NCBI GenBank assembly: GCA_036258055.1
Contig: DATAEK010000254.1
Span: 37,950 to 101,949 of the forward strand
Length of the DNA stretch: 64,000 nt
Reading direction: 5' to 3'
Origin: DATAEK01 sp036258055
Lineage (GTDB): Bacteria > Acidobacteriota > Vicinamibacteria > Vicinamibacterales > 2-12-FULL-66-21
The notes under the pieces are model-generated. The model was not told the origin of the DNA. It saw only the letters and a program-made list of their open reading frames with translations, and searched no databases. The position numbers and the translations under genes were made by a program. Positions within the stretch are counted from its first letter, which is position 1, and each line of letters starts with the position of its first letter. Shown here piece by piece: positions 1-9,397 of this stretch.

Positions 1-1
1 T

Positions 2-685
2 ACAACCTTTCAGCGCGTGACGCTCGCAGACGAGAACCGCCGCGGGTTGCTCGGCCAGGGCAGCATCCTGACCATGACCTCGGTCGCCGATCGCACGTCA
101 CCCGTGCTGCGCGGCAAGTGGGTGATGGAGGTGCTCCTCGGTTCACCGCCGCCACCGCCGCCGCCGAACGTACCGGATCTCGCGGCAACGAAAGCGAACA
201 CGGGGGCACGGCTGCTCTCGGTGCGGGAGCGCATGGAACAGCACCGCGCGGACCCGGCGTGCCGATCGTGCCATCGCGTCATCGATCCGCTCGGCCTCGC
301 GCTCGAGAATTTCGACGTCACCGGAGCGTGGCGCATCAAGGATCACGGATCGCCGGTCGATCCGTCCGGCGAGCTCTACGACGGCTCGTCGGTGAACGGT
401 CCGATCCAGCTCAGACAGGCATTGCTCAAGCGGCAGGAAGTGGTGCTGCGCACGTTCACCGAGAACCTGATGGCGTATGCGCTGGGGCGACGCGTCGAAG
501 CCTACGACATGCCGACGGTTCGCGCCGTCGTACGCGATGCCGGCCTGACCGACAACCGTTTCTCGGCGTACGTGCTCGGCATCGTGCGGAGTCCCGCCTT
601 CCAGATGAGCAGGGCGGAGGATCGACTCACGACGGACGCCGAGGCGTCCGGGTCGCACGGCGGCGGCAAGGATTCGAGGAGGTAG
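2..685 (+). CDS. DUF1588/DUF1585 c-type haem protein, C-terminal part (5' truncated by window edge)
   Basis: The reading frame is open from the first base, so only about the last 227 residues are visible. They match the end of the planctomycete/acidobacterial proteins that carry DUF1592, DUF1588 and DUF1585 in a row. Visible are a DUF1588-like stretch (TSVADRTSPVLRGKWV), a CxxCH haem c motif (CRSCH) followed by the typical HRVIDPLGLALENFD, and a DUF1585-like tail with LMAYALGRRVEAYD. The family is thought to be periplasmic; its reaction is unknown. The stop lies 5 bases before the DUF1552 gene, so the two are almost certainly co-transcribed. A GTG at 17 could be read as a start but would cut the domain, so it is not the real start. 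Confidence 0.88.
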   Translation, partial: TTFQRVTLADENRRGLLGQGSILTMTSVADRTSPVLRGKWVMEVLLGSPPPPPPPNVPDLAATKANTGARLLSVRERMEQHRADPACRSCHRVIDPLGLALENFDVTGAWRIKDHGSPVDPSGELYDGSSVNGPIQLRQALLKRQEVVLRTFTENLMAYALGRRVEAYDMPTVRAVVRDAGLTDNRFSAYVLGIVRSPAFQMSRAEDRLTTDAEASGSHGGGKDSRR

Positions 686-690
686 CGGCG

Positions 691-2112
691 ATGTTCCTCA
701 CGAAGAAGCACATCTCTCGACGGACGGTGCTCCGCGGGATGGGCGCGACGATCGCGCTGCCGTTCCTCGACGCCATGGTGCCCGCGCGCACGCTGTTTGC
801 GAAGAGCGCCGGCGCAGGGACGCGTCTGTCGTGCATCGAGATGGTGCATGGCGCGGCTGGCAGCACAGTGTACGGTCTCGCGAAGAACATGTGGTCGCCG
901 GCCGCCGTCGGCCGCAGCTTCGATCTGTCGCCCAGCAGCCTCAGCCCGCTGGAGCCCTTCCGCGACTACGTGACGATTGTCAGCAACACCGACGTCCGTA
1001 ACGCCGAAGCGTTCGCCCCGAAAGAAATCGGCGGCGATCACTTTCGGTCGAGCGCGGTCTTCCTGACCCAGATGCACCCGAAGCAGACCGAAGGATCCGA
1101 CGTTCAGGTTGGGGTCTCGCTCGATCAGGTCTACGCGCAACGGTTCGGTCAGGACACCGCGATTCCATCGATGCAACTCTGCATCGAGAACGTCGATCAG
1201 TCGGGTGGCTGCGCGTACGGCTATGCGTGCGTCTACACCGACACGATCAGCTGGGCGGGTCCGAAGGAGCCGCTCCCGATGGTGCGGGATCCTCGCGCCG
1301 CCTTCGACCAGTTGTTCGGCGTCGGCGCCACGCCGGAACAGCGCGCCGCCAACCGCCGCACCAACCAGAGCATCCTCGATTGGGTGTCGTCCGAGGTATC
1401 GCGAATGCGCCGGGATCTCGGCCCGACCGACCGCGGCCGTCTCAACGAGTATCTCGACGACGTGCGCGAGATCGAGCGGCGGATTCAGAAGATCGAGGCC
1501 CACAACGCGAGCGGGGCGCCTCGGGATCTGCCGGGCGCGCCGATTGGCGTGCCGGATTCGTTCGAAGAGCACGTGCGCCTGATGTACGACCTGCAGGTGC
1601 TCGCCTTCGCGGGTGACGTCACGCGGGTCTTCTCGTTCAAGCTCGGTCGCGACGGCTCGGCGCGCGTCTACCCGGAGAGCGGCGTCCCGCTGCCATTCCA
1701 CCCGGCGTCACACCACGGCGAGCGTGAGGATCGCATCGCCCAGTTCGCGCAGATCAACAAGCACCACGTCAGCCTCGTGCCGTACTTCCTGGACAAGCTG
1801 AAGAGGACCCAGGATGGCGACGGGACGCTCCTCGACAAGACGCTGATCATCTACGGGTCCCCGATGGGGAACTCGAACGTGCACAATCACAAGCGGTGTC
1901 CGCTGTTCCTCGCGGGCCGCGCCAACGGCCACCTGAAGGGAAACCTGCACCTCAAGGCCCCGGAAGGCACGCCGATGGCCAACGTCTGGTTGACGATCCT
2001 GCACGACCTCGGCCTCGACGATCTTCAGACTTTCGGCGACAGCACGGGCACGTTCGATCTGACGACGGTGCCCACGACCCTGACCGACGCGCAGGCGAGT
2101 CAGAAAGGCTAA
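691..2112 (+). CDS. DUF1552 domain protein, Tat-exported
   Basis: This 473-residue protein begins with a twin-arginine signal (SRRTVLRGMGATIALPFLDA), which predicts folded export to the periplasm. The rest matches DUF1552, a family of unknown reaction regularly encoded beside DUF1592/DUF1588/DUF1585 haem proteins. Family-like stretches include SCIEMVHGAAGS near the start, an EYLDDVREIERRIQ helix in the middle and the ending region with DLGLDDLQTFGDSTG. The ATG at 691 follows a purine-rich GAGGAGGTAG that overlaps the stop region of the upstream gene and places the Tat signal exactly at the N-terminus. A longer in-frame extension upstream overlaps the haem gene and was rejected. The ankyrin gene follows after 3 bases, so this is the middle gene of a three-gene run. 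Confidence 0.9.
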   Translation: MFLTKKHISRRTVLRGMGATIALPFLDAMVPARTLFAKSAGAGTRLSCIEMVHGAAGSTVYGLAKNMWSPAAVGRSFDLSPSSLSPLEPFRDYVTIVSNTDVRNAEAFAPKEIGGDHFRSSAVFLTQMHPKQTEGSDVQVGVSLDQVYAQRFGQDTAIPSMQLCIENVDQSGGCAYGYACVYTDTISWAGPKEPLPMVRDPRAAFDQLFGVGATPEQRAANRRTNQSILDWVSSEVSRMRRDLGPTDRGRLNEYLDDVREIERRIQKIEAHNASGAPRDLPGAPIGVPDSFEEHVRLMYDLQVLAFAGDVTRVFSFKLGRDGSARVYPESGVPLPFHPASHHGEREDRIAQFAQINKHHVSLVPYFLDKLKRTQDGDGTLLDKTLIIYGSPMGNSNVHNHKRCPLFLAGRANGHLKGNLHLKAPEGTPMANVWLTILHDLGLDDLQTFGDSTGTFDLTTVPTTLTDAQASQKG

Positions 2113-2115
2113 CCG

Positions 2116-3942
2116 ATGCAGCGCACGTGGCCCGGATGCCTTGCCGGTCTCGGCCTCGCCGTCTGCCTGTCGGTCTGGCTGCAGGCGTCCTCGAGTGACT
2201 CGCGCGTAGCGGATGCAGCTATGGGCGGAGACGCCTCGACCGTCAAATCGCTGCTGAAGCAGGGCGCCGACGTCAACGCTGCGCAAGGCGACGGGATGAC
2301 CGCCCTGCATTGGGCCGCGCGTCAGGGGGACGTCGATCTGACGAGCATGCTCGTGTACGCAGGGGCAAACGTCAGGGCCGTCACCCGGCTTGGCGGCTAC
2401 ACGCCGCTCCTCATGGCGAGCGAGCGCGGCTACGCCAGCGTGATGGACGTGCTGCTGAAGGCCGGATCGGATCCGAAGATTGCCACCTCGTCCGGTACGA
2501 CGCCGCTGATGCTCGCCGCCGCCTCCGGGCGGGCGGACGCGATAAAACTCCTCCTCGACAAGGGTGCGGACGTCAACGCCGCTGAGTCGGCGAGAGGCGA
2601 GACCGCCCTCATGTTCGCAACGGCTTCGAATCGCGTTGATGCGATGAAGATGCTCATCGCCAGCGGCGCGAACGTGAAAGCTGCCACGAAAGTGGTGGAC
2701 CTGAAGTCGCAGACGAACCCCGAGGAAGAGGCATTTCTCCGCGCGCAGCAGGGTGGCGGGCAGCGTCAGAGCGCGGCGCCGGCCAGCGGTCGCGGTGGCG
2801 CCGCGGACGCTGCGCCAACAGCTGCCCCGCAGGCGGCTGCGCCCGCTGAAGCCGGCGGCGGACGCGGTCGCGACGGTCGCGCAGGTGGCGGGCAACCTGC
2901 CGGCCGAGGTGCGGAGTCCGGCGGCGTCGCCGGGCTGAGCCGGCAGTTCCGTTTCGCCGAGCTGGTCACCGCGCAGGGCGGACTCACGCCGCTGCTCTTC
3001 GCAGCGCGACAGGGATTCACTGAAGCGGCTCAGATTCTTCTCGATGCCGGCGCCGACGTGAACCAGATCAGCGGTGGCGACAAAACCAGCCCGCTGCTAA
3101 TGGCGGTCATCAATGGTCACTTCGATCTCGCCCGAACGCTGGTCGACAGGGGTGCGAATGCGACACGCGCGAGCGACAACGGCGTCACGCCGCTCTACGC
3201 GGTGCTGAACGTCGTGTGGGCGCCGAAGGCGCTGTACCCGCAGCCGCAGGCCTACCTGCAGCAGAAGACCACCTACCTCGATCTGATGAAGGTGCTGCTC
3301 GACAAGGGCGTCGACGTCAACGCGCGGTTGACGAAGAAGGTCTGGTACTCCGGCTACAACTTCGATCTGTCCGGCGTCGACGAGATCGGGGCGACGCCGT
3401 TCTGGCGCGCCGCGTACGCGAGCGATGTCGAGGCGATGCGTCTCCTCATCTCGTACGGGGCGGACCCGAACATCCCGACCGTCAAGCCCGCCGGGCGGCC
3501 CCGTACCGGCGACGGCGGCCGCGAGACCGTGGAGGATGTGTCAGGCGTACCGCCCGTGCCGATCGGCGGTCCCGGTGTAACGCCACTTCAGGCGGCGTCG
3601 GGCGTGGGCTACGGCGAAGGCTTCGCCGCGAACTCCCACCGGAACTCGCCCGCGGGTTTCCTGCCTGCGGTCAAGTACCTCGTCGAGGAGCTGGGCGCTG
3701 ACGTGAATGCGAGAGATCACGAGGGCAACACCGCGCTGCACCACGCCGCCGCCAGGGGAGACAACGAGCTGATTCTGTACCTGGTGTCGAAGGGCGCCGA
3801 TGTCAAGGCTGTGAACCGCGCTGGCGAGACGACCGTCGACATGGCGAATGGTCCCGTGCAGCGCACGCAGCCGTTCCCCGAAACCATCGCGCTGCTGGAA
3901 AAACTGGGGGCAAAGAACAATCATCGGTGCAAGTCGTGCTGA
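2116..3942 (+). CDS. exported ankyrin-repeat protein
   Basis: A 608-residue protein with an N-terminal signal peptide (hydrophobic stretch about residues 6-25) and two blocks of ankyrin repeats. The first block is about residues 30-200, with repeats such as GMTALHWAARQGDVDLTSML and GETALMFATASNRVDAMKML. The second is about residues 290-600, ending in GNTALHHAAARGDNELILYL. Between them is a low-complexity linker rich in Ala, Gly, Gln and Pro (about 210-275). Ankyrin repeats mediate protein binding; no enzymatic domain is visible. Its position 3 bases behind the DUF1552 gene suggests a periplasmic scaffold for the haem/DUF1552 pair, which is inference. Confidence 0.9.
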   Translation: MQRTWPGCLAGLGLAVCLSVWLQASSSDSRVADAAMGGDASTVKSLLKQGADVNAAQGDGMTALHWAARQGDVDLTSMLVYAGANVRAVTRLGGYTPLLMASERGYASVMDVLLKAGSDPKIATSSGTTPLMLAAASGRADAIKLLLDKGADVNAAESARGETALMFATASNRVDAMKMLIASGANVKAATKVVDLKSQTNPEEEAFLRAQQGGGQRQSAAPASGRGGAADAAPTAAPQAAAPAEAGGGRGRDGRAGGGQPAGRGAESGGVAGLSRQFRFAELVTAQGGLTPLLFAARQGFTEAAQILLDAGADVNQISGGDKTSPLLMAVINGHFDLARTLVDRGANATRASDNGVTPLYAVLNVVWAPKALYPQPQAYLQQKTTYLDLMKVLLDKGVDVNARLTKKVWYSGYNFDLSGVDEIGATPFWRAAYASDVEAMRLLISYGADPNIPTVKPAGRPRTGDGGRETVEDVSGVPPVPIGGPGVTPLQAASGVGYGEGFAANSHRNSPAGFLPAVKYLVEELGADVNARDHEGNTALHHAAARGDNELILYLVSKGADVKAVNRAGETTVDMANGPVQRTQPFPETIALLEKLGAKNNHRCKSC

Positions 3943-4069
3943 GGCAATCCGGCTCTTTCCTGACACACTCCGTCTGACCGACGATCGTTTTCTGCGCCAG
4001 TCGCCAACACGGCGAGGGTCTGGCGGCGATCCGTTGCAGCGCCGCGGCGGGAAGGTGATGTACTGAGTA

Positions 4070-7000
4070 ATGGTCTGCCCTACCTGCGGTAACGACGTCG
4101 CCGCGCCGGGACGCTGTCCGGTGTGTGGCACCGACGTGTCCGGTACGGGTGCGGGCGACACCGTCGCCTCGTCGAGTGCGCCGGCGCCGGACGCCGAGAC
4201 ACGTCTCGCGACGAAGACGGAGGTCAGCGCTGCGAGTCTCGGGCAGACGGGGCGCACGGCGATCCCCAACAGCGGTCCGCTGCAAGTCGGACAGAACTTC
4301 GGCGCGCGGTATCACGTGATCCGCCCGCTCGGCATCGGCGGAATGGGCGCCGTTTATCAGGCGTGGGATCAGGAGCTCGAGGTCGCGGTTGCCATCAAGG
4401 TGATTCGGCCCGACGTCACCGCCGATCCGGCCGCCGCGCAGGATCTCGAGCGACGCTTCAAGCGCGAGCTCCTCCTCGCCCGTCAGGTCACCCACAAGAA
4501 CGTCGTCCGCATCCACGATATCGGCGAGATCGACGGCATCAAGTACATCACGATGCCGTTCGTGCACGGCGCCGATCTGGCGAGCATCCTGCGGCGCGAC
4601 GGCAGGCTGCCGATTCCCCGCGCGCTGTCACTCGCGCGCCAGATCGTCGCGGGTCTCGTCGCCGCGCACGATGCCGGCGTCGTCCACCGGGACTTGAAGC
4701 CCGCCAACATCATGGTGGACGCCGAGGACCACGCGCTCATCATGGACTTCGGAATCGCCCGATCCGCCACCGGAACCGGCGGCTTCGCCGCGACCGTCGC
4801 CGGCGCGGTGATCGGCACGGTCGAGTACATGGCGCCCGAGCAGGCGAAAGGACTGCCAGCCGATCAGCGTGCCGACATCTACGCGCTCGGCTTGATCGTC
4901 TACGACATGCTGCGCGGCGGGCGGCATGCGGGCGCGACCACCGCGGTCGCTGAGCTGATGTCGCGGATGCAGCATGCGCCGCCCTCGCTGCGCACGCAGG
5001 ACCCCCAGATCCCGGAAGCGGTGGATGCGGTGATCACGCGCTGCCTGCAGCCGGAACCGGTGGCGCGCTACCAGACGAGCGCCGATCTGCTGCGCGACCT
5101 CGACCGCGCGAGCGAGGGCCAGGCGATTGCACCTCCGCCGACCACTACCGTCGTCGTCGAACGTCCCTCGGGCGCGAAGAAGTACCTGATACCGGCTGCG
5201 GCAGCGCTGGGGCTGCTGCTGATCGCGGGCGGGGCGGCGTACTACCTGTCGAACCGACCGTCGACACCGAAGACCACCGCCGCAGTTGCTGCACCCTCCG
5301 GTCCGGCCGTCTCTCTGGCCGTGCTGCCGTTCCGGAATGCTTCGGGCGATTCGAGCCTCGATTCGCTGGGCACCAGCTTGAGCGAAGTGCTGGCGACCGA
5401 CCTCGGCGAATCCTCACAGGTCCGGACGATCCCGTCGGACCGCTTGCACCAGGTGCTGGGCGACCTCCAAATCGCTCGCAGCGCGAACCTGTCGCCCGGC
5501 GAGCTCGCCCGCATCGCGGAGTTTGCCAACGCGCAGACGATCCTGTGGGGACAGTTCGTCAAGTTCGGCGACGAAATCCGGATCGACGCCACGCTCCAGG
5601 ACCTTGCCCAACGCAAGACGACGCCCCTCAAGGCTACTGCCCCGAGTCAGTCGGCGCTGCTCACGACGATTGCGGAGCTGGCTGCGTCCGTGCAGCAGTC
5701 GCTGGCCGCTGGATCGGCCGACGTGCTGAACGAGCTGAAATCGACGGCCTGGCGTCCATCGACGCAGTCATTCGAAGCGCTCCGGCAGTTCAACGAGGGA
5801 CAGCAGTTCGAACGCGACGGCAACTATCCGAACGCGATCCAGCGCTTCACCGCGGCGACCGCGGAGGATCCGAACTTTGCGCTCGCGTACTCCGCTCTGG
5901 CACAGGCGTACCGCGATTCGGGATCCGATGCGCAGGCAGCGCAGTTCTCGCGCCGCGCCGTCGGGTTGAGCGGATCGCTCCCGCCACAGGAGAAATACCT
6001 GATCGCCGCGACGCACTATCGCATCACGAATGACGCGCCGAAGGCGATCGAGACCTACGAACAACTGGTGAAGGTGTCACCCAACAATCCGCGGATCCAG
6101 TACGAGCTTGCGGGACTCTACGAGCAGGCCGGCCAGCTCGACAAGGCGCAGGAACACTACCAGCGCGTCGTGCAGCTCGATCCGAAGTACGTGGACGGCC
6201 TGACCGCGGTTGGACGTGTCGCCATCCTGCGCGGCGACCCGCAGGCATCGCTCGATCCGCTCACGAATGCGCTCAGTCTCTCCATTCAGCTGAATAACGA
6301 CGTCGCGCGAGGGAATGTGCTGCAGGCGATGGGGGTTGCGTATAAACGTCTTGGGCGCCCCAACGATGCGCTCAAGAACTATCAGGAGTCGCTGGCCATC
6401 CGACGTCAGCTTGGACAGAAGCGTGCGATGGCGAGGAGCCTGAGCGAGATCGGCCAGATCCAGGAGCAACTCGGATCGCCGAACGAGGCGGTCAAGAGCT
6501 ACAACGACGCCTTGACGCTGCAGCGCGAAATTGGCGACAAGTCCGGGATCAGCAGCACGCTCAACAACCTGGGTGCCCTCCTCACCGACGTCGGCAAGCC
6601 CGACGAAGCGCTGCCGCTCCTGCGCGAGTCGCTCGGCATCGCGCGAGACGATGGTCGCCGCACGACGGAGTCGCTGGCGCTCAACAATATCGGGACGGCG
6701 TATCTTGGCAAGGGTCAGTACTCGGACGCCCAGACATACTTCGAACGGGCGCTCGAGCTGCGCGAGCAGTCCAAGGTGCCACGCGAGATCGCGGACACGC
6801 TGCACAATCTCGGCGAAACGCTCAACAAGATGGGCAAGTACGATCTGTCGATCAGCCGCTACCTGCGCGCGCTCGAGATGCGGCGGTCGGACGGCGACAA
6901 GCGCGGCGAGGCGATCGAGTCCTACTCGATCGGCGCCATCTTCGACTACCAGGGACGGTATGGCGCCGCCGTCAAGTCAAAGGGGGAAGCGCTGAAGGCG

Positions 7001-7702
7001 TTTCGGGATCTCAAACAGAAGGATTTCTGGTACGGCGAGATTCTCAGCGGCTATGGTTACAGCGCGGCGCTCGCGGGGCGCCTCGACGATGCGGCCAAGG
7101 CCCTCGACGAAGCGTCAGGCGTGGCGAAGGATCTGAAGAATCAGGGATTGATCGCGCAGGTCCTTCGCTTCCAGGCTGTGCGTCTCTCCCTCGCCGGGGA
7201 TCCCCGCGCGGCGATCCGGATGTCGGAACAATCGGCGCAGGCGGCCACGCGCGCGTCCGACCGGACGCTGGATCTCTGGGCCCGCGCAGAAGTCGCGGTG
7301 ACGGCGGCGGCTGCGCAGCCGACGCGCGCGCTCGCCGCAACGCTCGCAAGCATCGCCAGCCAGGCGGACGTGCAGGGTCTCACATACCTGTCGGTCTACG
7401 CGTCGCTGCAAAGCGCTGATACGCACCTTCGTACGGGGAACTTCCAGCAGGCGCGGCAGGACGTGGAACGGACGCTCGCGAGAGCGGAGACGCTCGGCTT
7501 GCGCGAGCTGCAGGCGCGCGCCGAGTACGTCCTGGCATCAGCTCTCAGGGCTGCCAAAGATCTGCAGGCGCGCCGGCACTACGCGACGGCCCAGCAGCTT
7601 TTCGACGAGATGAAACGCGACGACGGCAATCAGAAGGTGCTCGAGCGCGCCGACGTCAAAGCCATCTACGCCGAGTGCGTGCAGTGGTCAAAGGCCTCGT
7701 GA
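4070..7702 (+). CDS. Ser/Thr protein kinase with zinc ribbon, TM segment, TolB-like domain and TPR tail
   Basis: A 1210-residue kinase. Residues 4-22 hold two CPxCG pairs (CPTCG, CPVCG), a small zinc ribbon. The kinase domain is about residues 80-345: glycine loop GIGGMGAVY near 88, VAIK lysine near 110, catalytic HRDLKPANIM with H206/D208, DFG at 226-228 and an APEQ element, so all catalytic residues are present. One membrane segment lies at about 371-391. A TolB-like amino-terminal domain (VSLAVLPFRNASGD onward) spans about 412-550, followed by at least ten TPRs to the C-terminus. The layout predicts a cytoplasmic kinase with an extracytoplasmic sensor or scaffold. A GGAAGG box lies about 10 bases before the ATG. 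The 3' end overlaps the convergent glycosyltransferase gene by 15 bases. Confidence 0.93.
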   Translation: MVCPTCGNDVAAPGRCPVCGTDVSGTGAGDTVASSSAPAPDAETRLATKTEVSAASLGQTGRTAIPNSGPLQVGQNFGARYHVIRPLGIGGMGAVYQAWDQELEVAVAIKVIRPDVTADPAAAQDLERRFKRELLLARQVTHKNVVRIHDIGEIDGIKYITMPFVHGADLASILRRDGRLPIPRALSLARQIVAGLVAAHDAGVVHRDLKPANIMVDAEDHALIMDFGIARSATGTGGFAATVAGAVIGTVEYMAPEQAKGLPADQRADIYALGLIVYDMLRGGRHAGATTAVAELMSRMQHAPPSLRTQDPQIPEAVDAVITRCLQPEPVARYQTSADLLRDLDRASEGQAIAPPPTTTVVVERPSGAKKYLIPAAAALGLLLIAGGAAYYLSNRPSTPKTTAAVAAPSGPAVSLAVLPFRNASGDSSLDSLGTSLSEVLATDLGESSQVRTIPSDRLHQVLGDLQIARSANLSPGELARIAEFANAQTILWGQFVKFGDEIRIDATLQDLAQRKTTPLKATAPSQSALLTTIAELAASVQQSLAAGSADVLNELKSTAWRPSTQSFEALRQFNEGQQFERDGNYPNAIQRFTAATAEDPNFALAYSALAQAYRDSGSDAQAAQFSRRAVGLSGSLPPQEKYLIAATHYRITNDAPKAIETYEQLVKVSPNNPRIQYELAGLYEQAGQLDKAQEHYQRVVQLDPKYVDGLTAVGRVAILRGDPQASLDPLTNALSLSIQLNNDVARGNVLQAMGVAYKRLGRPNDALKNYQESLAIRRQLGQKRAMARSLSEIGQIQEQLGSPNEAVKSYNDALTLQREIGDKSGISSTLNNLGALLTDVGKPDEALPLLRESLGIARDDGRRTTESLALNNIGTAYLGKGQYSDAQTYFERALELREQSKVPREIADTLHNLGETLNKMGKYDLSISRYLRALEMRRSDGDKRGEAIESYSIGAIFDYQGRYGAAVKSKGEALKAFRDLKQKDFWYGEILSGYGYSAALAGRLDDAAKALDEASGVAKDLKNQGLIAQVLRFQAVRLSLAGDPRAAIRMSEQSAQAATRASDRTLDLWARAEVAVTAAAAQPTRALAATLASIASQADVQGLTYLSVYASLQSADTHLRTGNFQQARQDVERTLARAETLGLRELQARAEYVLASALRAAKDLQARRHYATAQQLFDEMKRDDGNQKVLERADVKAIYAECVQWSKAS

Positions 7703-9397
7703 GCTGGACTGCGTGCCATAACACCCCCACCGGGCAAACCCCTGATCGATGGGCACGTCGGGCACCGAAAATGTCTCCGCCGCCGCCGCACCGAGCCGGA
7801 CGCGGTCGCTGAGGTCGTACAGCGCTGCGTAGGCGCCGTTCGAGGGAAGATTCGATGTCGCACGCTCCTCGATCGTTTCGATCCTCCGCCCGATCGTGTC
7901 CAGGTAGCGGAAGATCGCCAGCAGCTCGGACACGCCGAGTCTGGCGTGCGTGCCGATGATCCACACGCGCCGGAAGCCACGGAACCGATCGACGTCTCTC
8001 AGGTACGCGCGAAGATCCGTGACCGAGCAGCGCCCGAGGACGTAGGGCACACGCGCGAGACCGAATCGCTCGGCGTAGTACTGGAACGGCTGGCTCCCAC
8101 CGTAATACACATACACCTCATCGTCTGGCTGGATGTGCTGAGCAACGCGCGCGAGCACGGGCCGAATGTGCTCCATCCGTTCGGGGGGCAACGCGGCCAG
8201 CGACGCCACGAGCGGAGAACCGACCATCACCGCAAGTACTGCCGCGGATGCCAATGCGCGGTTGGGAAGCCAGACGCGCAGGACATGATCGGTGCCGGCT
8301 GCTACGGTCAGGATCATCAAGGGAAGAAGGAAGGTCACCACCCTTCCGGAGAAGGGATAGACGCGGAGGCCCGCGGCGATGATAGCCAGGACGACGGGCA
8401 GCGCGACCGCCACCGCGAGGTCACGTCGTTTCCGCCAAAGGGCGAACGTCCCGATCACGCTCACGATGACGAACAGCTGCGACCACGGGTATCCGAGCCC
8501 GCCGTTCGTCCTGCGCAAACCTGTCGTGAATGCTCCGAACAGCCAGGTCAATCGCTCCCAGATCCAGATCGCGTACGTCACGCTCCATGGACGCGGCATC
8601 AGGCCGCCGCTCCAGAACCAGTCCAGGTATTCGCGATCGGCGGCCGAGACAGTTCGGAACGCGAGCGTCACGGCAATCGCACAGCTGACGATCCAGACCG
8701 CGATTACGATCAGAGTCGCGCGAGTATTTTCGGAGCGTCGATCCAGAACCGCGGCGACTGTCAGGGCAGCTGCGGCGCCCATCACGACGAAGATGGCCGG
8801 CTGAGAAATCCACACAGCGGCCGCGCCCAAAAAAGCCACCAGGCTCACCCTTCGAGGACTGCCGGGTACGCGACGAAGCCAGAGCACGGCCCAGATGATG
8901 GCGGTCGTCGCGGCGGCATCGCTCGAGTACTGCTTCACCTGCGACGAGAAGAACACGAGCGGTGTCGCCAGCGAGAAAAGGCCAACCGCATAGGTCACCG
9001 CCCAACCGTCGAGGATCCAGCTCGCGATGCGCCAGACGATCAGGATCGACGCCACGCCGCAGAGCAGTGGAAAGAGCCGGAGCGACCACTCCGAGTTCCC
9101 GAAGAGGCCGACGGCACCCTTCTCGATCAGCAGAAATCCAGGCGGCGCGACTTGCGCGTAGTCGAGCGACTGCAGGAATCCGGAAGGCGACCGATCGACG
9201 ATGTTACGCGCGAGTGCGGCCTCGTCGACCCACAGCGAGCTATTGGCCAGGTACTGCCAGAGGCGAAGGGCGAAGCCGGCGATGGCGAGAAGAGCGGTGA
9301 CCGTGAAAATGGAAACGCCGGCTCGAGCAGAGCCGGCGTCTACGAAGCGATCGTGTCGTGAGGAGCGCCTACCGATTCGATTTCCGCCTGCGTACAC
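7688..9397 (-). CDS. polytopic ArnT/PMT-like glycosyltransferase (GT39/GT83-like)
   Basis: A protein of about 570 residues with ten or more membrane segments. The acidic motif WVDEAALARNIV just after the first membrane helix matches the catalytic Asp/Glu loop of GT-C enzymes such as ArnT and dolichyl-phosphate-mannose mannosyltransferases. PPGFLLIEKGAVGLFG and SEWSLRLFPLLCGVAS are also typical. Such enzymes move a sugar from a polyprenyl-phosphate donor outside the cytoplasmic membrane. The acceptor is unknown. The start is uncertain. No ATG, GTG or TTG lies in the first 100 codons downstream of the PEP-CTERM stop, so the GTG at 9397 is chosen, which overlaps the PEP-CTERM gene by 29 bases. 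A longer frame to 9559 would overlap it much more. Confidence 0.8.
   Translation of the reverse strand: MYAGGNRIGRRSSRHDRFVDAGSARAGVSIFTVTALLAIAGFALRLWQYLANSSLWVDEAALARNIVDRSPSGFLQSLDYAQVAPPGFLLIEKGAVGLFGNSEWSLRLFPLLCGVASILIVWRIASWILDGWAVTYAVGLFSLATPLVFFSSQVKQYSSDAAATTAIIWAVLWLRRVPGSPRRVSLVAFLGAAAVWISQPAIFVVMGAAAALTVAAVLDRRSENTRATLIVIAVWIVSCAIAVTLAFRTVSAADREYLDWFWSGGLMPRPWSVTYAIWIWERLTWLFGAFTTGLRRTNGGLGYPWSQLFVIVSVIGTFALWRKRRDLAVAVALPVVLAIIAAGLRVYPFSGRVVTFLLPLMILTVAAGTDHVLRVWLPNRALASAAVLAVMVGSPLVASLAALPPERMEHIRPVLARVAQHIQPDDEVYVYYGGSQPFQYYAERFGLARVPYVLGRCSVTDLRAYLRDVDRFRGFRRVWIIGTHARLGVSELLAIFRYLDTIGRRIETIEERATSNLPSNGAYAALYDLSDRVRLGAAAAETFSVPDVPIDQGFARWGCYGTQSSSRGL
9315..9339 (-). terminator. 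hairpin after the PEP-CTERM gene, inside the N-terminal codons of the glycosyltransferase
   Basis: A perfect 10-bp stem (ACGCCGGCTC / GAGCCGGCGT) with a 5-base loop. Read on the minus strand it is followed by TTTCCATTTTC, a modest T-rich run. It sits 30 bases after the PEP-CTERM stop, where an intrinsic terminator or attenuator would be expected. It also falls inside the presumed N-terminal region of the downstream glycosyltransferase, so it may lower read-through into that gene. Confidence 0.55.

Noticed and set aside
118..690. N-terminal extension of the DUF1552 frame
   Set aside because: It overlaps the haem protein in another frame and lies before an excellent Tat signal start at 691.
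7946..9361. 471-codon open frame on the plus strand opposite the ArnT-like gene
   Set aside because: His, Asp and Arg-rich low-quality protein made by reading the membrane gene backward.
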